64,000 nt of DNA. Source: Mixophyes australis (Eukaryota; Chordata; Amphibia; Anura; Limnodynastidae). A program made the position numbers and the translations under genes. Position 1 is the first letter of the stretch, and each line of letters begins with the position of its first letter. Location of the stretch: NCBI GenBank assembly GCA_036250195.1, contig JAVHZZ010000004.1, positions 138,319,229 through 138,383,228 of the forward strand, in the 5' to 3' direction. This document shows positions 13,766 to 28,600 of the stretch, piece after piece. A model generated the notes under the pieces. That model made no database searches. It was given only the letters and a program-made list of their open reading frames with translations, and had not been told where the DNA came from.

Positions 13766-16700
13766 CCAACACATACAAGACCAGTGAGTTCAAGGTGGGT
13801 GGGGGAAAGATGGGGGCCGCTAAGTATATGGATGCAGTAGATCAACTTGAAGCAATAACTGACCATTGTACAAACTGCTACAAACATGAGTTGTGGCAGC
13901 TAAAGTGGACAGTAATAACTGGTCATTAATATTAAACACAAATTTGAACCTGGAAATACACAACTGTGCAATTTAATAACAAAGCAGCACATAAGTCAGG
14001 ACGCCTATTAGCAGTACTTGTGTTTATGTATCATGGCCTCGGGGAGAGGAAGTTCCAGCATTCCTATGGGGAGCTGCTCAGTTTTGTTTACATACACAAG
14101 AAACAAAGATCTGGTTTGAGTGCAAAGGCCACCCTAGGCTGTCCTAAGACATTTCATTTTCACTTATAAACATAAACAGCTTACGTGGGAGGTACATGAA
14201 TACATATCTTATTTTTGCTTTCTGTCTTTCACAGCAAACATTCTAAATGGGAAATAACCATGCTTGTTAAGTCGTCTTAAATAGCAGGTTTAACATCTCT
14301 TGGATATATATTGTTCAAAGAAAGAAAAAAGTTTGTTTTCATATACACTAAACAAAAAGAAATATGTTATCTTCATTACTAACCCATCTGAACAAGTATG
14401 AGTACTTTGTGTATTTTAGTTAAATATATAATACCTTGAAAGTAATAAGCGAATTACTAGTACAAGTTCATTCTCACCTAAGAGAATTAGTGGAAATATG
14501 ACCCTATAGTTTTCTTTTGAATTAGAAACCTACAGCAAAGCTAGAAGCACCTTAAAGCGTTAATGCTGCTTTTTTTTTTTCTTCCTTTCTTTTATTTTAA
14601 CCAGCAAGTTTTGTACTTGTCAGAGTTATTTTTTTCTAGTTTGTTCTCCTATAACTCTGTCTTCCCTTTGAAAAAAATCTCTGTGGGGGAGACTGCTATG
14701 GCTGCCACTGCAAGATACAGTTTCAGCTGGAATGCATCTGACCTCTGAGTCAGAGTCCTCCCTCCATGTAAATGATGATAGAGGGAAGAAGGGCGGATGT
14801 GTGTGTGGTGGTGGGAGGAGTGGGAAATGTGCTGTGAACGAGCAAGCAAAAAGGAGGGGCGTTCCACAGCCCCTCTGCTAACTACATTATAGGTCATATG
14901 GATGTGGTTGCCTTGGTAGTAACAGAACCATTAGTAATATATAAATTGTTAATCGCAACTTGTAATTAAAAAAAATTAATTAAAAAATAAGAACAAAACA
15001 ATGCATCTGACAGCAAACCAAAGTGATTTGAGGGAAGAATGGAAAAAAATTCATATGATTGTAGCTTTAAGGCTACATACACACCAACATTAAAATTCTG
15101 CATTTAAAAATTTGAATTTGTAATTCAAGTTAAATGGATGCAAAAGTAATAATGAGTGACCATTACTAAATGAGACCGTACATATTTGTGTTTATGGTCT
15201 ATTTTTTCTAAAATGCTCCTTGTTCCAATTCAGTTTGCTGTATGCACATAAATGCAGCTGATAATGTACACTCATCTTAATAGCACATTGTAAACACAAG
15301 AAGAGGTGGTTAACAAGAGTTTCCATTATGCATTTGGCTTAAACGAGGCAATTTCCTGTTTTGTCACAGATGTAAAACTAACAGACCCCCCCCCCCCCCG
15401 CCCCCGCCCAGATTCGACTCATTTGGATAACGAATATATAAGCCCACTGGTTTATATGCATTTTTACATGCATTAAAAATGCAATGCAAGTGCCAATGTG
15501 TAAGTTGCTTAATGGAGTAATAGCCATCATAGTTTTACCTTTCAAAAATAAGGGAGTCTGCCAACCTGGGTTGCTCACATTGTCAATAGCCAATATTATT
15601 AGAGAAAATCACAAGCAGTACAAACAAAGCTTGTTCTGAAATTCTACAATCTGGACTTTTCATAACCACTAAACTAGGGGAAAAATCACTGTAAAATCTT
15701 ATGTTCAACACATCTTGTCCTCAAATCCTGCATCAGTGTGTTAGAGCAATGACAAAATAGTTGTTTTTTCCCCCATCATTCTGTGAAGACATGTCATACA
15801 ATTAAAGCACAGAAAAATGATAAACAAATAAAAACAGACTACATACAAATGAAACAAAGAAACGGTCATGAAAGAAATGACATCTCTTGTAATGGTAGCC
15901 ATCCCCAATAAGAACGCCCAGTTATCACAAGTATGAACATTGGAAGAGGAAAAGTGTGTGGATAATTAATGCCCCTTCCAAGCCCTTCAGTGTAAGCCCT
16001 CTTACATTTCTCAGTTTCTAGAAGGAGATGCTACTAATCCCAACCTCCCCGATGTGGTGATTACTACAAAGATACTCAGCTGATATGCGAAAAGATACAC
16101 TCCTTTTACATTTCAATTAGTGAAGGACAGGGGCAAACATGATGACAGTGTACACATTTTGCCTGAGTGTCTTACTCTTATTTTATACATATCATGTGAA
16201 ATCATTGAACTTTTTTCTGCAAGGAGATGAAATATCTGTGACAAGCACTGGAAAGTTTTTCCAGTCTGTCAAACAGAATTATGGAACCACTAAAATGTAT
16301 ATTTTCAGATATGAAAAAAAAAAACACAACATTGTTCAATGTTACCCTGACATTCCACTGGAGGGCTGTGAAAAGTAACAATTACTACTTCCCTACTAAA
16401 CTAGAGACAACTAAAGCTCCTCCCATATATAGAGAACAGTGTCCCGATAGGATAAGGTTTCTGTAAACAAAGTATAGTAAGCTGTCAGTCACTGTCTGTT
16501 TAGTTGGAGTAGCGCCTTCTAATTTGGCAGCCTACTGCAGAAAATGAGAGCAGTTATTAGCATTAGTAGTAGTTATAACTAGTTATTTCATATTTATTAT
16601 TCAGCCCAGCAATACACAGCCTTTGATATATATTTATGTCAAATAGTAACTTTACTTACTCTTTAATGTTATAACATCTCACTTGGTAACACTTTGTAGC

Positions 16701-16930
16701 CAGTTACACAATTAGTCATTCCATATAGCTTTTGAAAATAATTTAGATGTATTGAACTTCATTTAGTATGAAAAACATTACCTTTCGAAAAAAAAATAAA
16801 AAAATACATTTTTAAATATTCCATTTGTTTTACTCAGTGGTTAGAAAAATATATGACCTGCTCGAGCAAGTTTGTTCTGGGTGGTACCATCTTCTCTTGA
16901 CGAGTTGGTTTAGATGGTATTTGGGTTGTG
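13766..16930. other. AT-rich non-coding DNA, presumed intron
   Basis: No gene was found. A C-rich homopolymer tract lies at about 15,386-15,406. 'aaggctacatacacaccaac' at 15,070 resembles a PIF/Harbinger end, but no matching partner was seen. Confidence 0.45.
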
Positions 16931-16934
16931 TATT

Positions 16935-17048
<114 letters not shown>

Positions 17049-20000
17049 GCTCACTAGGCATTTTGCCTAAATGCAACTCAATACAAGGTGGAATTGAGAG
17101 CAAAAATGTGTTAACGCTAAAAGAATATCACAAATCTGTGCAGGTACGGAAAATCCAACTTGTGTGTGCTTCATGGGGATCAAGGACAGTCTGCAACGTT
17201 TTTCTAAAGTGGTGCATGGCTGCCCCTTTAGTAAAAGTAATTGAGATGTATATGATAAGCACTGTAGAGGTTAATTATTTCAGCATTTTACATTTCTGAA
17301 TTAAGGCTGGGGGTGGGGGATGTGGTTTATTTTGGATTGGCGAGCCTACAGTATGCAATTATCAGATTGCAGGCTGTTACTGGAACATTATCCGCTAGCA
17401 AAAGGCATGATAGAATGAAGATTGCAACTAAATTCTCTCATTAAAAAGGTGTGCCAGCATTTCACATGCAGATAATAATGAACAGCTGCTTTTTTCACTT
17501 TAGGGTTTTTCTTTTCCTTTATGAAAATCTCTGTAACCTAATTAGGATTCTTACTAGGTTTAGCCTAAATGCATTTGATCTGTAATTTGATCTGTAATTT
17601 AAAGACAACCTCTGGTGGTAGAAAATTTCGGATTCAAGATGAGAGATGATGAATTCATGAAAAGGTCAACATGTGGGTGCAATGATGGGTAAGTTAATTA
17701 CATCCTAAAGTACTCTCTTTCTTGCTTAAAAAAACCAAAGGAAAATATTTGAATTTATGGATGTTTTGGCATAGTTGTGTAACTCCAATATATGCAACAG
17801 TTATTAAATAGGTTATACCACTTCATATATCTGACTAAGCTCGGCCATCATGCTAATAAACAACTATCAGGTCTACCGGTTCTGCACCAGCTATTTGCTC
17901 AGAGTCCAATATGAATTATGCACTTGGCTACAGCAAAGTAAACCCATTGGTTCAGGCATGGACCTGAACCAATGCTACATAACCAACTAATATTAAACTG
18001 ATCAATTTACACTATTCACTTAATGAAAAAAAACTCCCTTAAATGTAACCCACCCACCACCACCAGGTTCCCACATCTCATTGCTGCTATTCTAAACCCA
18101 GCTTGAGCTGGAAAAAAACTCAATTCTCCACTACAACAAGAACTACGGGGGTCCTGGACTTGGGAACCCCGTCGTTATGCTAGTTAAGGAGAGGGTTTGT
18201 CTTTTTTAAATAAAAGCAAACATTTAAAGTGAAGTTCATATTTAAGTGATTTTTTCACAAGGTTAATGTAAAAACAATACCAATGAATGTTCCCTTGTGG
18301 CAATAGAACAGTTTCACAACCTAGCCAAACTTCTTGAAATGTCTTCTTTAGTGGGCAGCCGCATGCCCTTTATATTTTATTTGCAGACTAAAGAAAATAT
18401 TCTTTTCCCTTTGCTAGAAAGGAATGTATTTTCCTTCTGATGCCTTTATAGCACACTATAAATCAGCTTTACTGCACTGCTGCTTAGTGGCAGAAACTTA
18501 TAAGGATCATTTAATGCTATACGTGTGAGATGTGGAAATTTATTGTGGAATGAGATTTTCTGTGAATGCACTAAAGATTTTATCAGACTCTACTTCCTAT
18601 AGCTTTGAGTATTTTAGTTAGATTCCTCTAGTTTGCAGTGCAATAAATGGCTTAAAGAGCAGAGTGTAGAACAGACATTGTTATGGCACAATGTAGACTA
18701 TTCATCAGTGCCGATACCAAAAACAGACATGTTTTCACAAATCACTATTCTAATTTGCACCAATCTAGTCAAAATTAAAGGTTACTGCAGCTTTCTAGCA
18801 ATGTTAGTATGTAAATACCATTTGTATGTATACCTGACAAGTCACGGTTTTCAGCATCCAAAAGGGGGAGTAACCTGACAAACAAAGTTGACTCATTAAA
18901 TGAGAGTGGTGTGGGCAGATCAGGAACATTTTGTTTCATTTTGATTTGATTTCATTTCCACTCAACTCTTTTTTTATTTTGGGTGGAGGTTTACTTTAAA
19001 AAGCAATAGACATATCTATAAACTACGGTGAAAGTCCCTCTAGTGGGATTTCCTTCCCCACTCTATGAAAACCACTGATGAAAATGACATTTCCACAAAT
19101 GACCAGACATGCGGAGACTGCTGCAGTGGAGCCCCTTCTATCAGCTAACATAACATTTTGAAAATCCCAGTGCAATAATTATTGGGAGCTCAGAATATCA
19201 AATCTAATTGTGGCTGCTGAAATACAGCACTGCAGTCTTTCCGCAGTCAACTCTGCACTTTAGTAAAAAACTGATTTTTTTTTTCTGGCATCCACCCAAC
19301 ACAAAAAAAGGTGGGTTTATACAGGGGAAGGGGGGAGGGGGTGGCACTTATTGGTATGTATATAATGTCTTCACATGTTGCCTGAACATTTCTGCCTCAA
19401 TACATTGTCAGGTAAATATTACTACTAATAAAAGTATACTAATGAAATATATGTCATTATAGGGATCAATGTAGATTTTCCAAATCTATAAAATCACAAA
19501 AACATAATGCCATTAAAAAAGAACAGAGGTACAATATGCATTTAGCACAGAACAGCAAGTTTTAAAGTGTAATTTTCATCTTATATTTCCAGGCTTAATA
19601 TGAAAGAAACAAAATCACAGAACAATGTATTATTTTTATGTATATACTTGATGACAATATAACAACTTTTCTTATTGTCCATAACCAGGATGCCAAATAA
19701 GATTCATGGAGCAGTTTTAGTAAGTGCTCAAGTTATATAGGGAGTTCATCACTTGTCTGAAAGCCACAGGAGATTTCATCTAATCCCACCATCAGAGCCA
19801 ATCACAAGTCTGTGTTGTAAGCTGGCAATTTATGCTCTCTCCGGAGTACATATAGCATGTCTGCCAGCACACATGTACTGTATTTAAAGTTGGCAACCAC
19901 CACTAAACCTTCATGCAGACATTGAAAACTGTAAATGTAGAATGAAGTATATAGTTTTGTAACAAAATATAACATATTTAGCTGTCTGTTTAATATATAG

Positions 20001-22796
20001 ATGACAGAACTACTTTAGAAACAACTAAACAATATAATCAACATTCTAATGGAAATTATACTGCTGTAGGGTAGGGGGGGGGAAATAAAAAAAAGTCATA
20101 CTGTCAAGATATAGTTTTTCCTGTACCATGGACCTCTCTCTTGTACCATCCTGCTCTAGATATTGGAAAAAGAAAAAAAACTCAGCAAAATGGATTTCAC
20201 ATATCCTAGCTGCAGCTAAATGCTCACTGGCGAAAATGTAAAAGCAACAGGAGGCATTATCCGCTTTCTCCATTAAAAACTTAGTAAGGAATATATTACA
20301 GACCAAATGCAAGGTAGAGAATTCATTGTTACTTTAGAATTGGCCCTTTGGTATAAATACCATAAGACAATCCAACAATAAGTAATTCTCATTCTCTGGG
20401 ACATGTAGACTACAGATATATTTCATTCATGATCTCACAAACACTTTCCTTCATAACCCACTATATCTGTACATAAGTTCAGTGTTCTCCCCCGGGTGCT
20501 CCACCCGGCTGTTTTTACTTTCCACTTGGCTCTTGAAGCCCAACAGAGTCCTATTATAATAGGATAAACTGTTGTTTCTCCTATTAGAACAGGCACTATG
20601 TGAGCACTAGAGCCAGCAGTGTCTGTTAGACCACTGACCACCAGTCTGACCAGTCCTGGGAGGTGTGAAAATACATTTTAAGTATGTGGTGTAAAATTAA
20701 TGAACCTGTCTAGGTGGACTTATCTCTCCTAAAGGTGAAGAAACTTTTACCATCCTCCTCTGGGGTTACATTGAGATCACTGTCAATCCCATGTAGGTGG
20801 CTTCTGACCCAAGTTTAGAGGAGATGTGGCCCCACTGACCCTCTGCACTATCCCTCCTCTTCCAGGGCTTCATGAGTCCCTCCAACTTCCTCTGCCCTCC
20901 GTTTTATTGTCTCACACCATGCTTGGAATGTGATTTTTTTCGGTTTTAATTTAGTACTTACCTGGATGTATTTTAAAAAATTAGGAATACTGTGGCCTGT
21001 GCACCTATGTTTTACTACTCTAATGAAAGACTACAAAAATTATTGAACCTAGGGATCTAATGAAATGAAAAAAAATCAAAAAACAATTATTGCATTGCTC
21101 CTCCTCAATAGGATTTCTTTTAAAGGGGTGTAGTGCCGTCTTTTAGTCTTAGGGTGTCATTTTTTCAATTGCTGTTTACAAAAAGCATTTTGCCAACCGC
21201 CGTTTCTCCATATGCAGCAGTGAAATCACCAGCAGCATACAAATACGTCTTCCAAATAACTTTTGAATGCTGAATCACATAATGGTTAAAACAAGAATAT
21301 TGCCATTGTTATTTAAAACAGTGATAAATCCCATTCGAAGAAGGGACTCCATCAACAAAATTGCATATATTTTCTATTGAAACATATCTAAGATTTTCAG
21401 TTATCTATTTTGCGTAGTCATTGAACCCATATTTCAAGACATACACAATATCTAAAGCATTATGAAATATTCTGCAAAATACAAACTCATGCTGAACCAT
21501 AATTTGCATATTAAATGAAACAAGATTAAATAAAATTATGTGTGTCCAACACATGTAAAATATGAAAACCAGGATTCAGTTCACTGAAACCTAAGAAATT
21601 GTCCCACCCTCACTTAACATAGAAATATCTAATAGATGAAGCTGCAGCTGTAATCACTGTAGTGCCGCCTCTACCAAATACTCTTCATTGTGCTGTAAAA
21701 TAGGCAGTTGTGTTGCTATCAATCAACTTACAGACTAATAGAGTGAGTGAAGCAAGAGATATCCCTATAATAAATCCAGCTGATGTGCAAACTTACAGAC
21801 TTAATGGACCTACCCACATCATTTCCAATCAATTAGAAAAATGTTAACCTGACAATGTATGTAACAGTATCTGACTCTACCCTGTATTAAAATAGGTTTC
21901 AGATGGTGTCCTCTTAAATGGATAAAATAGAGTGCATCTGTTGCCTACATACAACTGCACGTTAAATGGATATCTGAACAGACACCATATAAAGAAACCC
22001 GTTACATTTACCATGTGTTACAGCGGTATAGTTTCTTCTATATTCACCTTAGTACATAGCTGTCCTGCAGCTTCATACAGACATGAATATTCATAGCATT
22101 AATGAGAATGTGAAGAGCCAATGGTACTGGAGGAAGCATGCTCACTGTGCTCCAGAAAAAACTTCAAAGCTGAAAACATCATGGACTCTAATGTCACTGA
22201 AGACTCTTGATTGGCTCTGAATGATCATGAGGTTAGTGTCACCTTCAGGATCTTCAGCCCACACAAATGGCTAATTTAAATAATTCCTACAGTATTTATG
22301 ATGGAGGGAGAGTCACAGATTTATAGCAGGTTTCTCTCAATAATAATATGTGTAGTCAATAAATGTACACGGCTATTAAGCTTTTACACAGGCTGTGCTA
22401 TTTATGTTACATTTTTCAAATCTGCTTGACTTCAAATCCATGATGAAAACCTGCCAGGAATAAATCTTAATATTTCATCTCCCTTTGGAACAAATGAAGT
22501 TAGAGGTCCACTTGCATTGGGAATCTGTATTTTCATCCATGTAAGACTCCATACAAGAAAAACTGACCATCTGGTTCAAACAAAACATAAATCAGGCACA
22601 ACAGCAATGTGGTCCCAAAATGACATATGATGGAGAATAATCCTCTCTCACTTATTACCAAGCATGTTGGCAAATGCAGTCCTAAGATAACTAGGTGGAA
22701 AGCGTGTGCTGTCATGTTTAACTGCACCAACAGGACCAAGCAATGTCAAAAGTGATCCAGTCAATTTGCACTGAGTGACAAAGGGCTATGCCTTGT
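17049..22796. other. Non-coding DNA, presumed intron
   Basis: No ORF with protein-like features. 'gttcagtgttctcccc' near 20,480 matches, in inverted form, a fragment at about 27.1 kb, so both derive from one dispersed family. Full ends could not be paired. Confidence 0.45.
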
Positions 22797-22846
22797 TCAT
22801 CATCATCATCAACATTTATTTATATAGCGCCAGCAAATTCCGTAGC
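22797..22846 (-). mobile_element. SINE tail fragment, copy 4
   Basis: Only the (ATC)n tail and 'aacatttatttatatagcgcc' segment of the SINE family are present; the tRNA-like head and central block are missing. It is a 5'-truncated copy. Confidence 0.7.
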
Positions 22847-23914
22847 CTTGTTCAGTTTGTAAACTTGTATGTGTGGCCAAACGAGGCAGTGAGGCAGTGA
22901 GCCCAGCAGCAGGATCACAGTGCCTATAGCCAGCTTATGTTTGGCCACAATAGCCACCGAAACAGTTGCTTAAGCTTGTGATCCACTAGCAGACCACAGG
23001 TATGGCTAGCTTTAGGCTTCTGACAGAAGCACTTTTAGTGGTTTGAAGTGTGCCTCATTCTCAGCTTGAAAATACAGTTGAAATAAGAAATACTGATGCC
23101 TAACCCGATAGTCCATACACACAAATGTTACATAAGTTCACATTCTGTACATCAGTAATCAAGCCAGGTTATGGGCTCTCTCTGCCATTCCTTTATCTGC
23201 CGACTGCACTATATCGTATATTAAATACCTGCAAGTCTGATAAAGTCAGCGTACTTCAAATCAATTTACACTTGAAAATATTTGCCATACATACAACCTG
23301 GGTCCCTGAGGAATGTCTAATATCCACTTCCTGAATTAGCATATTGTGTTAATATAAGTATTTTATATCAATATAACCACACATACTGATTTGATGGGTC
23401 AATTTAGTCAGTCATTGTGCAGTGGGTGACTCCTCCCTCAGCATCAAAACACAATTTTCCAAGATTTGTCACAGCACTGTAAATAGATATGAATGGCCAA
23501 TGAACCCTATAGGTGCGCTCAAAAACCAAACTGGCATTCCAGAAGTGGCAAGAAGCTGTGATGTGAGACTCTGTTCAAAAATGGAAGTGTGCAATTTGGC
23601 CCTCTGTATGTGTTACATTTTTCAGAGATACTATACTCAGATTTAAAAAGGTGTGTGTAACAGATGTTTATAGAGAGACCTAAAAAACAAGCTAGCACAG
23701 AAGGATACCCGGCCAGTCTTGTAGTGTCATGCAATGGTCAGTATTCATACCAACTTCTTTTTGTTGGCTGTGCTTAGCTCACAGTAAAATGCTCTGCAGA
23801 TGTGGCCCATTTAGATCTAAAATCTTGTCATTCCTTCAGTAGTGCAGCACTCGCTCTAGAACTTGGTTACAGGTTTTAGGAAGAGTAAAAGATGGGGGAC
23901 CATGAATTACAATC
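22847..23914. other. Non-coding DNA, nothing recognised
   Basis: No gene, repeat end or RNA feature could be supported in this stretch. Confidence 0.4.
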
Positions 23915-24863
23915 ACCGTATTTTTCGCTCCATAAGACGCACTTTCCCCCCCCAAAAAAGTGGGGAAAAAAGTGTATGCGTCTTATGGAGCGAATACTGC
24001 AAAAAGGAGTCACATGTAGCCCTCATTTATTTCCTCAAGCCTCATATACTGCACTCGCGTGGTTTCGGGGGTCCTGGACAAATTATCACCTGGTTCCACC
24101 ACTTAGGAGGAGGTAAATTAATCCTTACATTTGTGAGGTGGTTTTGTTCCTCCCGTTCCCCCGTGGATCCCATGTAACGCGGATGTCATACTGCTCTGTG
24201 ACTTCTGACCTCATCCGAGATCACATGATATTATACTGAACCAGTCACTAGTTCTTGCTGGATATAGAACGGCGCTGTTATGTGTGATGCACGTTGTTTC
24301 TGCCTTTTTTGCTCGCTTACAAAATATATAATATAACATTGGCGCCCAGCGACATACTATAGAGCCGAACCAGCCCACCAGCGCCCGCCTGACTCCTACA
24401 TCTACGGGCAGACCGGACTTACTGCGCACAGCATAAACAACCAAAGTCAGGACTCCACACAGGATCCAAGACATCACGCATGCTATTAGTCGAAAGCACA
24501 TTGACTACCATCTCAAGGTAATTGCAATATATCGCTGCACCTCGTTCACCTCAGCTGCCATCACTCCGAACATTTTTGCTGTAAATCCACAGAGCTACAG
24601 ATACTAGCACTGCCGTTTTGTCTGCTAAACTGACACTTTGTTATACCACCATAACAGTGACCAACACCTGCTTGGTTATACATAACGCATATCATTGTAT
24701 TGCATTTTATGAATTTCTCTGTATTGCATACCCACTGTCAATATATATTTATTAAATATTTTATTACACTATTTGGTTCAGAACATTTTTTCCCCTGTTT
24801 TCCTCCTCAAAAAACTAGGTGCGTCTTATGGTCAGGTGCGTCTTATGGCGCGAAAAATACGGT
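23915..24863. mobile_element. DNA transposon-like element with 28-bp TIRs
   Basis: The two ends are inverted repeats that match at 27 of 28 positions: ACCGTATTTTTCGCTCCATA, then AGACGCAC, on the left; the right end read inward has GCC for TCC. The left end is also part of a local hairpin: TTCGCTCCATAAGACGCA is followed about 30 bp later by its exact reverse complement, with C-rich and AAAA-rich spacers. The right end has a second partial copy of the 'gtgcgtcttatgg' motif. No clear target duplication was seen (flanks ttacaatc and aattaaca differ). The interior has no transposase; at about 24.13-24.36 kb it contains an LTR-like segment, listed separately. Confidence 0.7.
24132..24352 (+). repeat. 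Possible LTR end with Lys-type primer site
   Basis: 'aatataaca' at about 24,331-24,339 is followed by TTGGCGCCCAGCGAC. TGGCGCCC is the start of a primer-binding site for a lysine tRNA, and 'AACA' is a common LTR terminus. A TGT at about 24,126-24,132 could be the LTR start, giving about 210 bp. No coding region follows. The resemblance is short and may be chance, so this is weak. Confidence 0.3.
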
Positions 24864-27800
24864 AATTAACACATTTTGGAAATCCGAGTTGCAGGTATTT
24901 GGCAAGCCTTTGAATTGTACACAGAGGCATACATATACAAAGCAATATAAATCCCTTTGTGACATCACAATTTTGATTTTGACACCTTCTGGGAAGTGTT
25001 GATACTGTCTAGCAGCTTCCTCTTCACAAAACAGTGTGAAGGTGTGAGATACAGTCTAGGGAAGATGACATTTCAGGGTTGACAATGCATGACAAATAAC
25101 TGCTTTACATGATCATACAAATTTAGTTATTTCAATATGCATTTATTTGTTTCACCATACGGAGTATTTTATGGGATAGCCATAAGTGAAGTTAAAACAC
25201 AGCATGATAGGAAATAAAGGGGCACAACACAATGTATCCTTTGGGTAGAAGGCTTCATGTAGAGCAGCCAGATCTGCCATGCTAACTGCTCATCTTTGAT
25301 CAACTGAGACATCACAATTCAAAATGAACATACAAAACGCATCCCACATGAAGATATGCGTTAAGCAGATCACAATGTTGCGGTATACTCCAGACACCAT
25401 TCATGGTCACCAACACGATGATGAATGGCATTTCAGCAACAAAATGTTTTAAATAAATGCATAAAAAACCCACCACGGAGTGGCACCCTAAAAAGTGATC
25501 CAAGCTGCACTGCTTATAGCCTCGGCCAGCCTAGATGCGGCACTGTGGGTGGGGGGGCTTCAAGACCAACATCATGGGGCACACCACAAAAACTGCAACC
25601 GGAAGCACCCTATGACAGGCTGGGCTAGTAACACTATAACAGAGGTGCCTGTGTCATAATGTGATACAGCCTGTTCAGCACAGTGATTCAATAGTGGAAA
25701 CACTATGAACAAAATATTTTATTTCAATAAAGACTCCCCCAACTCCTTTTATTAGCAACAGATTCTTTCAGCTTTTAATCCATAAAGAATAATAAAAAAA
25801 AACAAAAAACTATATAGAATGCCAGGTCAGGAGGTCTGTCACTAATAGAGAGCAGCATCCCTCTGATTGTTCAGACATGAGAACGCCACTCTGATTTATT
25901 AGTAACGGTTAGACTAACCGCGAAGAACAATATTGAAACATTTATTTTAACATACACAATGCAGAGGTCTGTGCTGGGGTCTTTGCTTCAGAAGTAGACA
26001 GCCCTTAACAAATACCTCCTCACAGGCAAATCTGAAGCTTGACCTATAGAGCAATTGTGTGAACACACCTTTACTGAACTTTGCCTACTCTTATTATCGA
26101 ATTAAAAAAAATGTGTATTATACACCAACTCGAAGGGAGGAATTCAATTAGCCGCGAATTGTCTCACGGACGTTCCAGAGACACTGCGCGGTGGAGGAAG
26201 GGGTGAAAAAAAAACAACTTTCAAATAATGTCAATTCAGTTTCTCCAAAAATGTTTGCAAATACAATTGTAAATATTACCAGCAGCAAAAATATATAGAG
26301 CCATTTGCATAAGTAACGCCGGCCATCCAATGACATTTAAACAAAGCAATTTCAAACAAGTAAAACCACAAGCCAAATGCAAACACTTTTGACATGTGGT
26401 TGTTAACTTACACTTTTCTCTTCATTTACTTCAAATCGTTTAACTCATATTAAATACGATTTAATGTAACATCACAAGTGGGTATGGGATCTGGGATAAT
26501 TAGATCCAATTGCAATGTTCTCATATATACAGAGTTGCCATTCATTTTCTATGTGATTGCCCTTGATTGTGGCTATTAACAAGCGGAAATACCTGGTTCA
26601 TTCCAATATTACTGTGGCACAGGTTCTATAGATAATCAGGAAACGCATTCAGCTGACTTCAGAAAAAGCAATCTTCTGGTTTGTACACAAGACTGTACCT
26701 CAGTCTAGGTGAGGCGAGAATTCTTCTTTACAATGGAAGCATAGCAGCTGCGTTTGGGCATAAAACCTGTTTATCTGACATTGTGATTAGAACGACAGTC
26801 ATTATATACCACCCGAAATAACCTTCACTGGTTTAATCATCATGGTCCACACGCAGCCTCATTTAGAGAAACTTTGTAATATATATTACAAGTTTGGACC
26901 TGCAGCATTCTCCACGGACACTATGTCATGGTAATGCTAACTTTAGGCATATTGTATACTGCTCACAAAGACAACTGGGCCTCTAAGGAGAAGAATATAT
27001 AAAATATTAATCGTTAAATCAATATAAGGTCAGGATTTTCAACAATTATTGTGAAGGTCCTCATCCGGCTACTTCTTGATGCCAACTGGCTGGCAAAATG
27101 TTCTGGGGAGAACACTGAATTGGATCCATTTTCAGACCCACTGCCATGCATTAGAAACTAGCTTTAGAAACATAAGTCCAAAATTGGTGCCAGGGGGTAT
27201 GAGGGCTTAATGTTACTGCTTTCATCCAATGTCACATACTGCCTAAAGAAGCCGAGAAGCTTCCGCCTATAGCAATTATTTGTTTTGACATTTTGTAGAA
27301 GCATTGCGATCATTGGCTGGCCAAATTTTCAGCCCTAGCCAATCAAAATATTTTACTTGATTGGAATCATCAGGGATGATAGTAGTTTAGTGCACATTCA
27401 AACAGCATTGTGAGCCAGTATATTGTCAGGGTCTTACCAACTACATGGCATAAAATAAGCACATCCCTAAAGAGTTAAAGAGAAAGTGTGTACTTGATCA
27501 CTTTTTTCAAGTGTCATTACTTTAAATTCTATTCTCTAAAATAAAAAAAAAGTCAGCCCCAAAAAAACATTATATTCTTTTCAATGGCTGAAATGCAGCA
27601 TGAAGTAGGAGTGATGCTTCCAGTCATTAAATACCAACTAGAACATGTCAGTATTGTTCAAAGCCTTACTAAATCAGGTCATCCATTTACAAAATACAGA
27701 ATTTCTTATTTAAAGGGTTGGCTGCACTGTGACAATGTCCCCCACATATAGTTGCCCCTGCAATATATTACATGGGGGTCCATCCTCACTTGAAAGGAGC

Positions 27801-28600
27801 TGACATTTCAGAGCAGAGATCAGCATTCTTAGTGGCTCAAGTAACAATGGGGGTCTTAGTGGATGAACCATTCCCAATAGGCAAACAACTTGGATCTTTG
27901 AAATGTTCCTTAACAGTTGGTATTTAACAGTTTTTATTTAAGTTGGCACGTTTCTCTTGGCAGGAAGGAAAGTCAATGTGCCCAGCTGTCACCCTCACAC
28001 CTTCACTCAATAAAGAAACAGGATACAGAGAGCATTATGTTCCATACTGTTGTCCTGTTTATATTTTTAAAAGGTAAAAATAAAAAAGTTAAACTAATTA
28101 TATGGCAACAAATGGTGTTTAGATTTCCATCAGGACAAGTTGAAACAATACTAGATTACAGACAAATTTATTCATAAAAAGTCAAGGCAGTTGCATCTTG
28201 CGTTTGATTTACTCAAATTAAGGAAACGTATCATTTCAAGGATCTTGTTTGGCTTCAAGAATGTAAAGTGAAACAATTGACACTGATGCTGTTAAAGTTG
28301 CTTTTAAAGCTTGACAAAGTATATTGAGATACTGCCGACATTTGATATCTCTGGGAAAGGGAGGGCGTCGTTGTCAATATGGTGCATAAAGGGGGTGTAA
28401 TTTGTTGATCTGGTCAACAAATGACTGTCAGCTGATCATACAGCACGTAGCCCCTGTAATCTGTTCATTCAGTCCAACTCCAAAACACTCACTTTATAAT
28501 TTTCAGTTACCAAATTTAAAGGAAACTTCAAATATCAATCTACAGGTTTTTTGCTCGGTTTTTGTTTTTAAAAATCTCTTTTGGGATACACAATTGAGGT
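24864..28600. other. Non-coding DNA, presumed intron
   Basis: No gene was supported. A fragment ending 'ctggggagaacactgaatt' near 27,117 is the inverted counterpart of the one at 20.48 kb. Confidence 0.45.

Noticed and set aside
26140..26335. MITE suggested by 'ggaattcaattagccgcgaa'
   Set aside because: No inverted partner or target duplication could be seen.
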